This document shows positions 10,441 through 21,836 of a stretch of DNA of 64,000 nt, one piece after another (positions within the stretch are counted from its first letter, which is position 1; the number at the start of each line of letters is the position of its first letter). The notes below the pieces were generated by a model. It had not been told where the DNA came from and ran no database searches. It saw only the letters and a list, made by a program, of their open reading frames with translations. Made by a program: the position numbers and the translations under genes. The DNA is from Chanos chanos (Eukaryota > Chordata > Actinopteri > Gonorynchiformes > Chanidae), in the NCBI RefSeq assembly GCF_902362185.1, contig NC_044509.1:7124947-7188946 (forward strand), written 5' to 3'.

Positions 10441-13400
10441 ATGGGCAGTGTTCTGGCTTTGTCATCCCGCCCAGGGCGTCAGAACTCCCCTTTCCCTCAG
10501 GACAGACCCCTCTCATGGTGGGACAGGAAAGATGGACGAGTGTCAAACCCTGGGAGTTTTGATGGCCTACATCGTAACTGTAAAGGTACTTGCTTTTCTC
10601 CATGGAAAACTGTTACTTTTACATAAAATCACTACCTTCAGATTATGTTATGTAAAGTAATATAACACACATAAAATGTGGCTGTCCCATTTATATATTA
10701 ACCTCAGTAAACAGACATAATCTGACAATGGTTGGTGTATTTGCTTGCAAACCTGGAGAATGTAAACAAGTAATTCTTGATTTTATTAAATTTATTTCAG
10801 CAGTTGATCTTGGGGGGAGAAGGTTGAATTTCATAAAGAAATAGAATATACGTTTTTAATGGATGGATGTGTTTGTCTAGATGTGTTTCCACAGCAAATT
10901 GAAGGAATAAAGATGGTAGTTAATAAGACCCTCAGCAGTTTTCTGAAGGTGAGTACCATCATCACTGTTTTTCTCAGTGTTAATGTTAAAAAGGGCCATG
11001 TGTGACTTTAACTTCTTTCCGTTTAGTGGCCTGTTTACGTTTAGCCTGCCCATCTGTTCACCCTCGGCCAATCAGAGTATCGCACCTCACCTGCTGTTTT
11101 GTAGAAGTTAGTCTGATTGCCTGTGTTACTAGTAGCAGAGTGGAGGAACTACAGTTATTTCTTTGAATACTGCAGATCCTTTGGCTTTGGGATTTGCCCT
11201 TGTATGTCTGATTGTGTTTGTGTGTGTGCATCTAAATAACCACAGATTTACGCATTAAATTCTTAAACAAAATTTGATTCAAGTCAGTGGTGGATCTGGT
11301 TGTGTTTGTGTGCATGCATCTAAATAACCACATGCTTACGCATTAAATTCTTAAACATAATTGGATGCAAGTTGGTGGTGGATCTCTGGGAAACATTAGA
11401 GAAGCGTCCTGACCCCGACGCCCTGCGATGGTTCCAAATGCACCTGGACTAGCCGGCAGTTTAATCCCCCCAATAATTTTTCAAGTAATATGACTCATCT
11501 TATTAGGTGGAATAGATGGAAGATATGTGTCCCAGCGTTGATTACAAACACCATATTAACACATGGCTTTGCTGCAGTGAGTGTTTCACAAAATGTCAAG
11601 TTTATGGTAAATGAAGGGCCGCAAAAATAACAAGTCATTTGTGCATCAGTGTCAACATTCTGTGAACAAAATGCCATGCAAGTACCACAGAAGTTTATCT
11701 TTGTTTTTGCTTTTTTTTGTTTTTTGTTTTTTTCTCTTATGTTTTCTTTGTCTTTATTCTAGGTCAATCACACATTTCATCTCAGCGCTGTCGCTCCGTC
11801 CACTTACCGCTTTCACGTCGAGCACCTGCAGTCAGACACTGACAGCAAACAAACGGTAAAATCGTTTTTTTTTTTTTTTTTTTTTAATGGACTCATTTAC
11901 TTTTCCTCTCGTTGCCCACGTTTAAGAATGCATTCTTATGGTCACGTATTAATGCAGGACTCTCCTATGCTGATTGGCGAAATGGACTCATCGGGCAGTT
12001 TAAACGCACACTCTTTGTTCCATCTGAGCGAACGAGTGAGAGCCAAAGCAGTATTTCAGGTTTGGGACGAGATGGTTTTTTTTTTTGTCGTGATTGCTTC
12101 ATAGCTGTGATGGCTTAATCACATTCATATCATGTTAGGTACAATTTTTGCTACCAATGTCATGTGTGTCTCTGTGTGTGTAGGTTTGGAAATGTTTTTC
12201 CTCTTTGTATGACTGGTGTCGCTTTATGGTTAGACTCAACAGTCCCAGTTTGTGACCTGGCAGTTTGAGACCGAATACAGAGGCAGTGATTTCACGGCGG
12301 CTGTTACTATAGCTAACCCAGACATCTTACGGGAGTCAGGTACGACACACATCATGCTGTCAATCTGGCATGTCAGAATGATGAACCATTTCTTTAAACT
12401 GAAAAACAAATACAGTGGCATGTGAGAGAACCAGTTTTTTTTGTTGTTTCTTTTTATACATTACTGCTAACTCTCGCTTACGTGATACGTATCTCATTGA
12501 CGGACAGATTTATGACTCACTGATGTTTTTTTTTTTTCGTTTTTTTTTTTGTTTTTGTCTTGGGTGACATTTGCTATGAAAGAAGAGAGGAATGTTTTGA
12601 CGGTGAACTAATTTAGTCTTTGTTTGTGGCTTCTTTGCGCATATGGAGCAGTTATTGTAGTGGCGCATTTTCTGCAGAGTGTCTCCCCACAGCTGGTTCT
12701 GGGGGGTGAGTTAGTTTATCACCGTGGTCGAGCTGAAGAAGGAGGCATCCTTACCCTGGCGGGCCAGTATTCAGGTAAGAGGGTAAGACAACAGGCACTG
12801 AGCATGCTCTGTGGTGACTATACACTGTATACCAACATAAGAATAGAGTATATTTGATTCACTCTTACTTACTACATAACATTTCACTTATAAAAAGATG
12901 CCTTAACATTGTAGAGTACAGTAGAAATGAGATATTAAATCCATCCATAAAAATGAGTTCTGCTGTGTTGATTGATGGTTTGTAGTTAAAATGTGTTATA
13001 AAGCTGTCGACACATTATCTCTCAGTAAGCTGTGTTTTAGTGGCCCATGAAACCTTTTCACTGTATCAGGTCCCAACTGGGTGGCAACACTGAATGCTGG
13101 CAAAGGAGGTGCCCATGCAAGTTACTACCACAGGGCCAACAAACAGGTACAGTTAGAGTATGCAGGTCTGTAAATTTGGTCCATAAAGATAGAAAATATG
13201 ATAATTTTGGAGAATTTTTGATATTCTTGTTATTTCATGGTTCCCTAGATTCAGGTAGGAGTGGAGTTTGAGGCTAGCACCAGGACACAGGAGACAACAT
13301 TCTCCTTTGGTTATCAAATGGACCTTCCTGAGGCAAATATGGTCTTCAGAGGTAAGATGATTAGACATAAAAAGTTTGGAAGTACTTCTATGTTATACGA

Positions 13401-13585
13401 GACACATTTAGAGATGAATTTAGTCGTGTTTGATGCTGTTTGTAGGGATGCTGGACAGCCGTTGTATCATTGGTGGCGTTCTAGAGAAGCGTCTTTGCCC
13501 TCTCCCTGCAACCCTCATCATGGGAGCCTTTGTCAATCACCGTGGAGACAAGCTACAGGTGGGGTTAGGGGTGAACGTAGGGTAG
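10441..13585 (+). CDS. tomm40l: TOM40-like mitochondrial import channel
   Basis: Nine exons join in frame: 10441-10585, 10881-10948, 11763-11855, 11958-12059, 12234-12339, 12649-12774, 13070-13146, 13249-13351 and 13446-13585, giving 319 residues (human TOMM40L 308). I chose the ATG at 10441 (context CCCATGG) over the in-frame codon at 10411 because it matches the MGNTLG-type N-terminus. [10 protein letters not shown] leads into the porin-3 beta barrel, with [58 protein letters not shown] and ANMVFRGMLDS as recognisable strands. The protein sits in the mitochondrial outer membrane as a TOM40 paralogue for preprotein import. The C-terminus ([10 protein letters not shown]) keeps the closing beta-signal pattern. 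Confidence 0.97.
11209..11384. repeat. 88-base tandem duplication in tomm40l intron 2
   Basis: Two head-to-tail copies of 88 bases each (11209-11296 and 11297-11384) share long identical stretches such as TACGCATTAAATTCTTAAAC. They differ at roughly ten positions with no visible length change, so the duplication is not very recent. Confidence 0.85.
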
Positions 13586-14304
13586 GACATGGCCCCTGAA
13601 CTTTTTTGGGATGCTTTGTCACCCTGGCAGACAGGACTTAACAAGTCGATAATGGGAGCTCCGGAGATCCGTCCACTCAGGTCTGGCTCAGAACTCTCGT
13701 CTTCTTCAGACGCCCTTCAGACGCCCTGTCAGTCACACTGGAAATTTACAGGCACCTCCTTGCAAGAGGATGAAAGCTACAGCTGCAAAAAAAAACAAAA
13801 AAACCGTCACCTTAAATTGTCTCCACCTGTTTCTGCTGAAGAGGCTGAACGAATTAAGCGGGTTGGTTTAAGTGATCAAGCAGTAAAAAGCTGTGAAATT
13901 TGCTTCCCGAGGTTTACTTTACCGAAACCCAAATTGAAAATGTATTGGCCAGTATGTCACCTTACGTGTCAGCTTTTATGTACGATAAGCTGGAGGGTAA
14001 AAAGTCCACCACGAAGCAGGTGTTTTGATCCGTCGACGAGATCCTTTGCATTTGAGTGGGCAACAACTAAACCCGAGACCTCAGATATTTGTGAATCATT
14101 TGTTAATCAAATGTAGTGAAAGGTGCTATCTGTAAGAAGATAACTGACAAAATGACATAAATGATTATTTATTACAACATTTCAATGCAAAAAAAAGCTG
14201 TATGCTTTATAAAGCAAAACAAATAAGTTTAAATTTAATCCTTTTATTAGTTCCACAACTGGGAAATTTGACCTCTGCATTTCAACCCGTCTGAGAGAGC
14301 GGTG

Positions 14305-14305
<1 letters not shown>

Positions 14306-14362
<57 letters not shown>

Positions 14363-14379
14363 GAGCAGTGAGCAGTAAG

Positions 14380-14422
<43 letters not shown>
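14306..14422. repeat. (CA)n microsatellite, two blocks
   Basis: (CA)n runs at 14306-14359 and 14384-14422 separated by 24 bases; the short motif GAGCAGTG flanks both blocks. Confidence 0.97.
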
Positions 14423-14425
<3 letters not shown>

Positions 14426-14938
14426 GCAGTGGGCAGCCACAGATGCAGCGCCCATCTCTTCAAAATGTTTTTTTGTTTGTTTCATTTTTTGAAACATATT
14501 TCATGGTTTGTTTATGCGCTAAAGATAATTCTGCCTTAGCAGTGTGAAAAGAAAAAATGATTTACGGTAATTTGAGTTCTCTTTTTCCTGTAATGAGGCT
14601 GTCGTTTCTGTCACATTCCTACTGATGGCACCTTAGAGTGACTGTGTAGAGAAACTGAAGATTATGTATGCAGTCTTATGACAAACCAAGGGATGCTTGT
14701 TTCTCTCTAGTGTTTAGGGCTTAGAATTAATAGAATAATTATCATAGCACCATTTAATCCTCTGGCCATAAGGCAGGATACAAATCTTCAGAGTATCCCA
14801 AACACCTGATCATCAGAGTCTTTTACTTTTGGACTGTGAAGACTTAAACTCATCATACTATTCTGTGGTGACATTTACTATAGGCCAATGAAGGAGAAAT
14901 GTTGTCAAGATATAGTTTGGGATATATAGCATATATAC

Positions 14939-14940
<2 letters not shown>

Positions 14941-14993
<53 letters not shown>

Positions 14994-15001
14994 TAATAAT
15001 A
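14941..15001. repeat. (AAT)n microsatellite
   Basis: About twenty AAT units with one TGA interruption near 14991. Confidence 0.97.
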
Positions 15002-17087
15002 AATTAATTTTTGCTTTTTCAAATGAACGTTTTTACCAGAAAACTGGCAGCTCACCATGTCTTCATTATGCAGTGAACATTGTGTGTACAAAGGTCTTCC
15101 CTGGAAAATGGTCAGTATGTTTCAGTGGCTGAGTGGGTTCAGGTGGAATTCAGGGCCTACACGCGTAAGCAGAGCCTGAGGTCTGTTCCTTTCCTCTGAG
15201 GCTCACGATCTCACGGCCTTTTGAAAAGGTACCTCACTTTCGCCTAGGTTTGACTGACTTTCCTGTTACCTGTTCTGCTATGTTCTTTCAAGGCCGAGGG
15301 GGCGGGAACAAAAGGTTGTAAACTTGACTTAAAGGTGCAAAGAAATGAACTTATTTATTTGTGATTCGAACTGTTCACTGAATCGTGTTTGGAGAGAAGA
15401 TTATATTCATGTGCGTATAATCGAACATGCACTAACCACGGTGACATATTTATTGATTTATTTGCTTGTTTGTTTAAATATTTGTTTCCTGGCAACTAAA
15501 GAATTTTGATAAGCTGTTTTGAATACTGCTTGAGCAGTGTTTGACCCTACTGTAAAAATCTACTGTAAGTAAATTATCACAAAGTTTTGACCCAGACCTC
15601 TTTATGACAAGCAGGTGTGACTTGTATTTACTTTGAATAAAATAAGACTATTTATTTGTATTACTGTGTAACTTTAGCCTTCTTTTAAATGGTAAAACTT
15701 CTAAAACATACCAAAGAGCCTGGAGACCTTTCATGTGAGGCCGAACTTGATGTTGTCTTGATATTGTCTGTTGGTTTTCATACCTGTCTCTTTTCTTATC
15801 ATTCAAAATCTTGCCTTTTGACATTTGTGACTTTCTGGTATCGAGAGAATGCTTATCGCTGTGAGAATACCCAAGTTATATACACAGAAATGCTCCCTGA
15901 ATCCAAAAGCTTATCATCACCTGTAAGGCAAAGACGATGACAAACATCTCAGCCAGGTGTCATATTTCTGAGTCAGGGCAATTTAGATTTATGGATTTAT
16001 GAATAAAGCGAGATGCCCCCAAGCTACTTTTAGTTTCCTGTTTCTCCAATGTCGTGTGTGGAGGAAGGAGCAGTAATGTGGAAAACAGATTATGATGAGG
16101 ATGAATTCTCGTTTTAAGTCGCCTGTATTACATTGCCTCGACAGGTACAGAAAATAGCTCCTTCACACGCACCTGCTTCAATACCAGGCTTCGACATACA
16201 GGTGGGCAAACTTATACATTAAAGGCCGTATTTTGCTGATTGCCTCGGGGGCATTGTCAAAGACGAGTGTACTGAACACTGAACGCCAAATAAGCCATGT
16301 CCCTGTGCTCCCGCCCCTTAAGGGCGGAGCTTTGTTGAATTACATTTAATAACTCGTCGAACTCAGGTATGCCTTCTCCAGTCCTGTCAGTATTACCACC
16401 ACTCTCTGCTTATGGTTATTTATGGATTTGTTCCGTAGACTCTGGACTTAGAGATTTATTAGGGTTTATTAAGATGACTGCAGAGGAAGTGTGGTAAGTC
16501 AAATAGCTGTAATTCATTTTTCATTTTGTTTACGCCGTGTGGGCCTGTGTTGTTTTATTCTTACTTCAAAATTCTTGCTGCCCAAATGTCAAATGACTTG
16601 GAAATATTTTTAAAAAGTGGATCATTTTTTTTCTTTTTTGTTTTGTAATTTAAGTTTTTATTTTAAGCATGGTACAGAGCCGCTCATGTGGCACAACATA
16701 TAGACAAACAGGTCAGACAATGGTATGGCAGAACAGTGAAAAAACAAGTGCTCCTGGTTAAAGGAAAATAAAGTTGTACATACTAAACACACAGGAATTT
16801 TGGTATTTAAATATTTCAGGAGAAAAAGTGGATCATTTTTAAAAAGATGGGTTAAGAGTGATAAATATACAAAGAAAAATATGAAACTCCCCTAAAACGT
16901 ATAAGGCACAAATACCATGAGAAATGCAAACAGCGAGGCTTAAAGGTTTTTTTTTTTTTGGCTTTAATTTAATTGGTTTCAGATATATTGCAATGTAAGT
17001 GAGCATGAGATATATAGAGATGCTTCATTAGAGATAACAGCTACTGTCACTATTAATTCATCATCTTCAAAAAAGACTCATATGAAT

Positions 17088-17088
<1 letters not shown>

Positions 17089-17133
<45 letters not shown>
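17089..17133. repeat. (GA)n microsatellite
   Basis: Near-perfect GA dinucleotide run about 170 bases before the il10ra start codon. Confidence 0.95.
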
Positions 17134-17136
<3 letters not shown>

Positions 17137-17302
17137 AAATAGTTTTGTCTGCGAAAACGGGTTTTGCTGGCTGGTGTCAAGCTTCTTTTTTTTTTTTTTT
17201 TGTCTTGTTTGTTTTAGGTAATACTTTTGCTCCTTTATTTCCTTCAGGCCATCATGGCAAACCCTGTAGAAGGGTCTGCTGCAGTTTAATGGAAGCCACA
17301 CA

Positions 17303-20142
17303 ATGTCACGGAACCTGTCGTGCCGCGGCTTTGTTTGGCTCCTGGCATGTTTGATGACGTCTGTAGGTAATGATCCCACTGATAAATTTGGATATATGAT
17401 CTTTTAATCTTCCTCAGATGCTACTTAGTATCAATCAATTGCTTATAAGTGAAGAGAAAGTAATTAATTAATTCAGCTTAATGTGCCATATTATCTGTAA
17501 AACTGTCAGTCTCTTATACCGACTGTGGACGGGTGCGCTGGAGCCTGTACGCTGTTCGTTCTTTCCGCTGCACAGGCCTTATTTCCTTTTTTTTAAATAG
17601 TCACATCGCAACTTACATGTCTTAACTGGAAACATCCCATAATGCTAAATTCCTGAAGATAATATTCACCTTCTAATGTCACACCAAGAGTTACTGAGAG
17701 ATGTGCGTTTTGTCTTGTGCAGGTGCTCTCAGCCGTCCACGCAATCTAACAGTAACACTGCTTGATTACCGGGGTACAGCTCACTGGGAACCTGGACGGG
17801 AAAACCCAGACGATACCAGATATACACTAGAGATTGCAACAATAGAATCTCTGTAATTGGCTGTTTTTGATCTTTTTTTGTGCATTTGTATCAATCAGAT
17901 TATTAAGTATTATAAGACACTGGAGTCTTTGTTAACTACTGATAACTAATAAAAAAACACACTTCTAGTTTTATATTTACTCATTCATATAGGATATATT
18001 ATATATGAATTATATATGAATATATTCATATGTATTCACAGAGTGGTGTTAGTGTGCTAGTTTGTAAAATTGTCTCTTAAAAGTACATTGATGCGGCTAA
18101 GGATGCTATTCCCTTAGTTTTGTTTGTCTCATATCAGATCCAAATATTTGCGTTCATCTGAATTTTCTCCTAGCAGAAAAGAGAAATGGAATCAGACTGA
18201 GGCATGTACAGACATAATCTCAACGTCCTGTCCCTTGACCTTTGGTGATCCTTATGCGGCTTACTATGTAAGAGCGAAGGCCACACGGAGCAAGGACAGC
18301 TCAGGGTGGACATTCCTACCCAAATCTTTCCAGCCATACGGAGACAGTGAGTTTGATTAACTGGTGTGATGATCATAACAAGTGAAATCGTTGCAGTTCA
18401 ATGCTTCCAAAAACTATAGACGTGTCAAATTGTAACCCATTTCTCTCTGAAAAATCTGCATTACTGGCTTTGGAACGCTCGACTATGTGTTCAGTGTTCT
18501 GAGCCAAATTTAGCAAGAACACACAACACCACAGATTCGCCCACTGACAACAGAGCTGCATTCATAGCAAACACATGAACTATATGTGCAAACATTTGTG
18601 CATTTTAGCATTTGCCAGATCTATTTAATTCTAAATAATGTTTTAACCCACAGCTGAATTCAGTGCTCCAGACCTGAAGGTCTCTGTCAAAAACAGCCTT
18701 CTCATGGTTCAAGTCAGTCACTCATTGAATGGATTTAACCACGTCAGAGCACCGACGCAACCAAAATTCAACATCTCCCTCTTCAACTCTTCCAAAGGGA
18801 GGAAAACGTTGGTACGTAAAGTTAGGGAATTTATCTCTGATTCCCTTTTTTAGTTTGTTCTAATGGAGAAAAATTAAAAATGCCTTCCTTCTCGGTTCAG
18901 ATATCAACAAACGCAACCAAGGAACTCAGTTTAATCTTTCCAAGGCTGCCCTTATTCCACAACTACTGTGTCACTGCCTCAGTGCATTCCAGCCAGCCAT
19001 CCAAATATCTCTGCTCAGAGAAATGTGTCTTCTTGGACGTAGGTACTGTGAAACTTTGTGATGAATTTTGTCTCTCTTGCCCACACCTTAGACAAAAAAA
19101 AAAAAGAAAGAAATCATTTCACAATTGCTCTTTCAAAAGTGTTACATTTACTGTTGTGTGAAGAGGAGGGTTTGTCCCTTTCACTTGCCTCACTTTGCTA
19201 AGATCAAACAACATCAATATCAATGTTCATTTAACTTCTGAAATATATCATTGGTCCTTTTGTAGATCGTCATGGAAGCATCGTGGTCATGATAATAGGT
19301 ATCTGTTTGCTTCTGATTGTCCTTGTTGGATTACTGTTGTACACCAGGCTTTACCTCCTTGACTCGAAGACTAAGAATCACTCTCCCAAGTCCCTGGTAC
19401 GTTTCTTGAGGGATTCCCTCTCCCTCTACATTTAATTGCAATATATTTTGGTTTATATTGGAAGACTGTGAGTCACAGTAATGAAGCATACTCTGTTTTG
19501 TACCTTTCCCAGGACATTTTACCAAGAACTGGCCGTGATGCAATCATGACTCTGGAGAAACCCAGTATTTCTTCCTTTTTGCATCAAAATGACACGGGTA
19601 TTACAGAGGACCTCCTGATCACTGAAAGAGATGGAGAGATGGAGTACCAATTTCAAGGCTATGTTTCCAGGGAATCACTCACCTCTGCGAGGATCCAACA
19701 GCCAGCCTTCAGAGCAGAGGAAGCTCCACCTCCGCTGTTGGAAGATGAAAACGAGGAAATTGAGGATCACCCTCAACACAATGCCATGTATAGATGCGCC
19801 TCGGTCTTGGAGGATTCAGACAGCTCTGAGGCACTCAGCGCCTGCAGCAGCTTTCCGGGTGAGAACGCTGCCTGTTTGGACATGGTCAACTCTAGCCTGG
19901 CTGTGTCCCCTTGGGAGGAAGCCCAAGATGAAATGGAGAAAGGTGGGCTCCTTAGCGTAGACAGTGCCACAGCTGGAGACCAACAACCACAATCCCTTTC
20001 CTCTGGCTATGAGTCGGACAGACTAGAGTCTTGTGAGGAGGAGATGGATATCTTTCACGGTCCTTATGAGGCGAGACCTGAAATCTGTTGCTATGGCACA
20101 GAGGTTTTTCATGAAGGGGACGCCGATGACCAGCTGCCGTGA
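17303..20142 (+). CDS. il10ra: Class II cytokine receptor, probable IL-10 receptor alpha
   Basis: Seven exons join in frame: 17303-17366, 17723-17852, 18174-18346, 18654-18811, 18901-19042, 19266-19396 and 19513-20142, giving 475 residues. Exon 1 encodes a signal peptide (MSRNLSCRGFVWLLACLM). Exons 2-5 encode two fibronectin-III-like D200 domains with W, paired cysteines (ACTD...SCPL; NYCVTA, LCSEKC) and several N-glycosylation sites. Exon 6 encodes one membrane span (about residues 227-248) and exon 7 the whole cytoplasmic tail, the usual class II receptor layout. The tail has YQFQ at 311-314, a YxxQ STAT3 docking motif, followed by GYV, resembling the FQGY site of mammalian IL10RA. Human IL10RA is on 11q23, like several neighbours here. 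Class II receptor is firm; a fish CRFB paralogue other than il10ra remains possible. Confidence 0.8.
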
Positions 20143-20842
20143 AATATTACGTCACTCGGACCGACGTACGGAAATTCCGTAATAACTGAACTATCATGCT
20201 GCAAGCAGGGTTCTTCCCAGCATGCACCGTGGTTGCGTGTAAATAGCTGTGCATTCTCACGTTACTGTCATTGTGTCAGCACCCGGTTGTGACCGCCCAG
20301 CCTTTTGAAGATTAGCGCCCGTGATAAAATCACATCAAAGGTGTGTAGGAATTACACAGGCCTTCAGAGTAAACACCAAAGAGGCACAGCTCGCTGCTCA
20401 TTAAAAAGAACGCACCTGTCACTCCGGGGAAATTTGCATGAGCTGCGAGATAAAAGCAGGAACGGGAGGGAGGAAGATTGTAATGCCTGACGACTGACTG
20501 CTGCTGGCTGAGTGGATCAGAGGAGGGAGACTTTGGAGACCGGCTCGGGGTGCAGATCTTAACCCAGTTCCCCAACCTGTTGCTGAGCCACCGTTAGAGG
20601 TGATCACCACCTGCTGGGTGGATCAGGGGAAAGATACTTGCCAGCTGCGCAGGAGACCCTGGTTCCAATCTCAGCCCACACATCCTGACCCTCCTTACCC
20701 GAGCAGACAACCACCCCATGGCCCTGGATCCTGTCCAGACTGCCCCTGCACAGATCACCTCCACACTTGCACCCCCTCCCCTTGTACTGGTCCCATTGTC
20801 CCAGTACTTTTGGGACATGTGTTTTTATCACTCGTTTTTTTA

Positions 20843-20848
20843 AATAAA
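20843..20848 (+). terminator. Poly(A) signal, candidate for il10ra
   Basis: AATAAA about 700 bases after the il10ra stop; a second copy follows at 20949-20954. Confidence 0.55.
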
Positions 20849-21647
20849 GAGGCCCCTCCGAGGTTGACGTGAGTACCTGCCTCGTGTCTCCTTTCCGTGT
20901 GACACTTGTCCAAAAGTGAATAGAGTTGTTTTAATTATTTTTTTTCTCAATAAAATGATCCGTTTAACACTGCCTATGTAATGGCTGGCTTAGCAAGGCT
21001 TAGCAAACTTCCCCAAAGGAACAATCATCGTCCCCTGTCATTGTCTTGCTGAGTCACCATAGCAAAAAGCAATACTGCATATATAGATACTATATATATA
21101 TATAGTACACTGATTTTAAGAGTAGCTTTATTACCTCCAGAGTATTTTGTGTGTATTTGCCTGTAAGTGTCCGACTTTGGGGAAAAAAAAAACTGAACTG
21201 TTTTATTTTTACTCATTATTACTTTTTTTTTTATCATAGCAGTATGTTTCATAATTATGCGGGTTTTTCCTCTGTTAAATGTGATTCTTATAGTGTCAGT
21301 TCCCAGGACATGTGTTTGTCCTAGCAATTGTGAGCAGCTGCATTTAATATGTGTATGTGACAAATACCCAAATAATACGGGTCATGTCTAACTTATAAAA
21401 TATGTCTCAGTTTTTCTCTGATGTTTACAGTAATACATTGTAGTTTATGGTGGGATTCCTAATCCCAGTATCCCATAATACAAGAGTATCTTTTATGTGT
21501 TGTCTGCTTTAGAGATTAATTATGTAGATTAAGATGAATGATTTACTATGAATAATCTGAATATTATGCACAGATTTGAACCATTATTACCTCTTTTCTC
21601 TTTTGTCTCTCAAACAAAGAGGGAAACAAACATCTGAATAATTCATC

Positions 21648-21653
21648 TTTATT
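21648..21653 (-). terminator. Poly(A) signal, candidate for the bicdl2-type gene
   Basis: AATAAA on the minus strand about 185 bases beyond the stop codon at 21837-21839. Confidence 0.55.
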
Positions 21654-21836
21654 TGTAAAATTATTGCAAATAAAGAACAAACAGGACCATGTTTGCGAAT
21701 ATCATTTAAATATCTCTATTTCTTTACATACAGACATAAAAAAAGTACTATTTACATACAGTACGAAAAAAAAAACTCTCTCACTCTGTCTTACTCTATC
21801 CCTCTCCCTTTCTATCTCTCTCTCTCTGCCTTCATC

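Larger units (their letters stand above)
13586..17302. other. Intergenic, tomm40l to il10ra
   Basis: Holds the tomm40l 3' flank, microsatellites at 14306-14422, 14941-15001 and 17089-17133, and a probable il10ra promoter and untranslated exon. GC-rich sequence near 16305-16330 is followed by a good GTAAGT donor at 16494, and an acceptor CAG ends at 17247. The long open frame from 13589 lies directly after the tomm40l stop and shows no homology, so I do not call it. Confidence 0.5.
20143..21836. other. Intergenic, il10ra and bicdl2 3' ends
   Basis: The two genes converge here. AATAAA signals at 20843-20848 and 20949-20954 fit il10ra; AATAAA on the minus strand at 21648-21653 fits the bicdl2-type gene. 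No other gene seen. Confidence 0.55.

Noticed and set aside
13589-14116. 175-codon open frame after tomm40l
   Set aside because: It starts next to the tomm40l stop, has no homology or domain pattern that I recognise, lysine-rich low-complexity content and no splice context; read as 3' untranslated sequence.
14282-14547. Open frames across the CA repeat on both strands
   Set aside because: They translate the microsatellite (TH and CV repeats) and are not genes.
14858-15132. Open frames across the AAT repeat
   Set aside because: Poly-N and poly-Y products of a trinucleotide repeat with no flanking coding signal.
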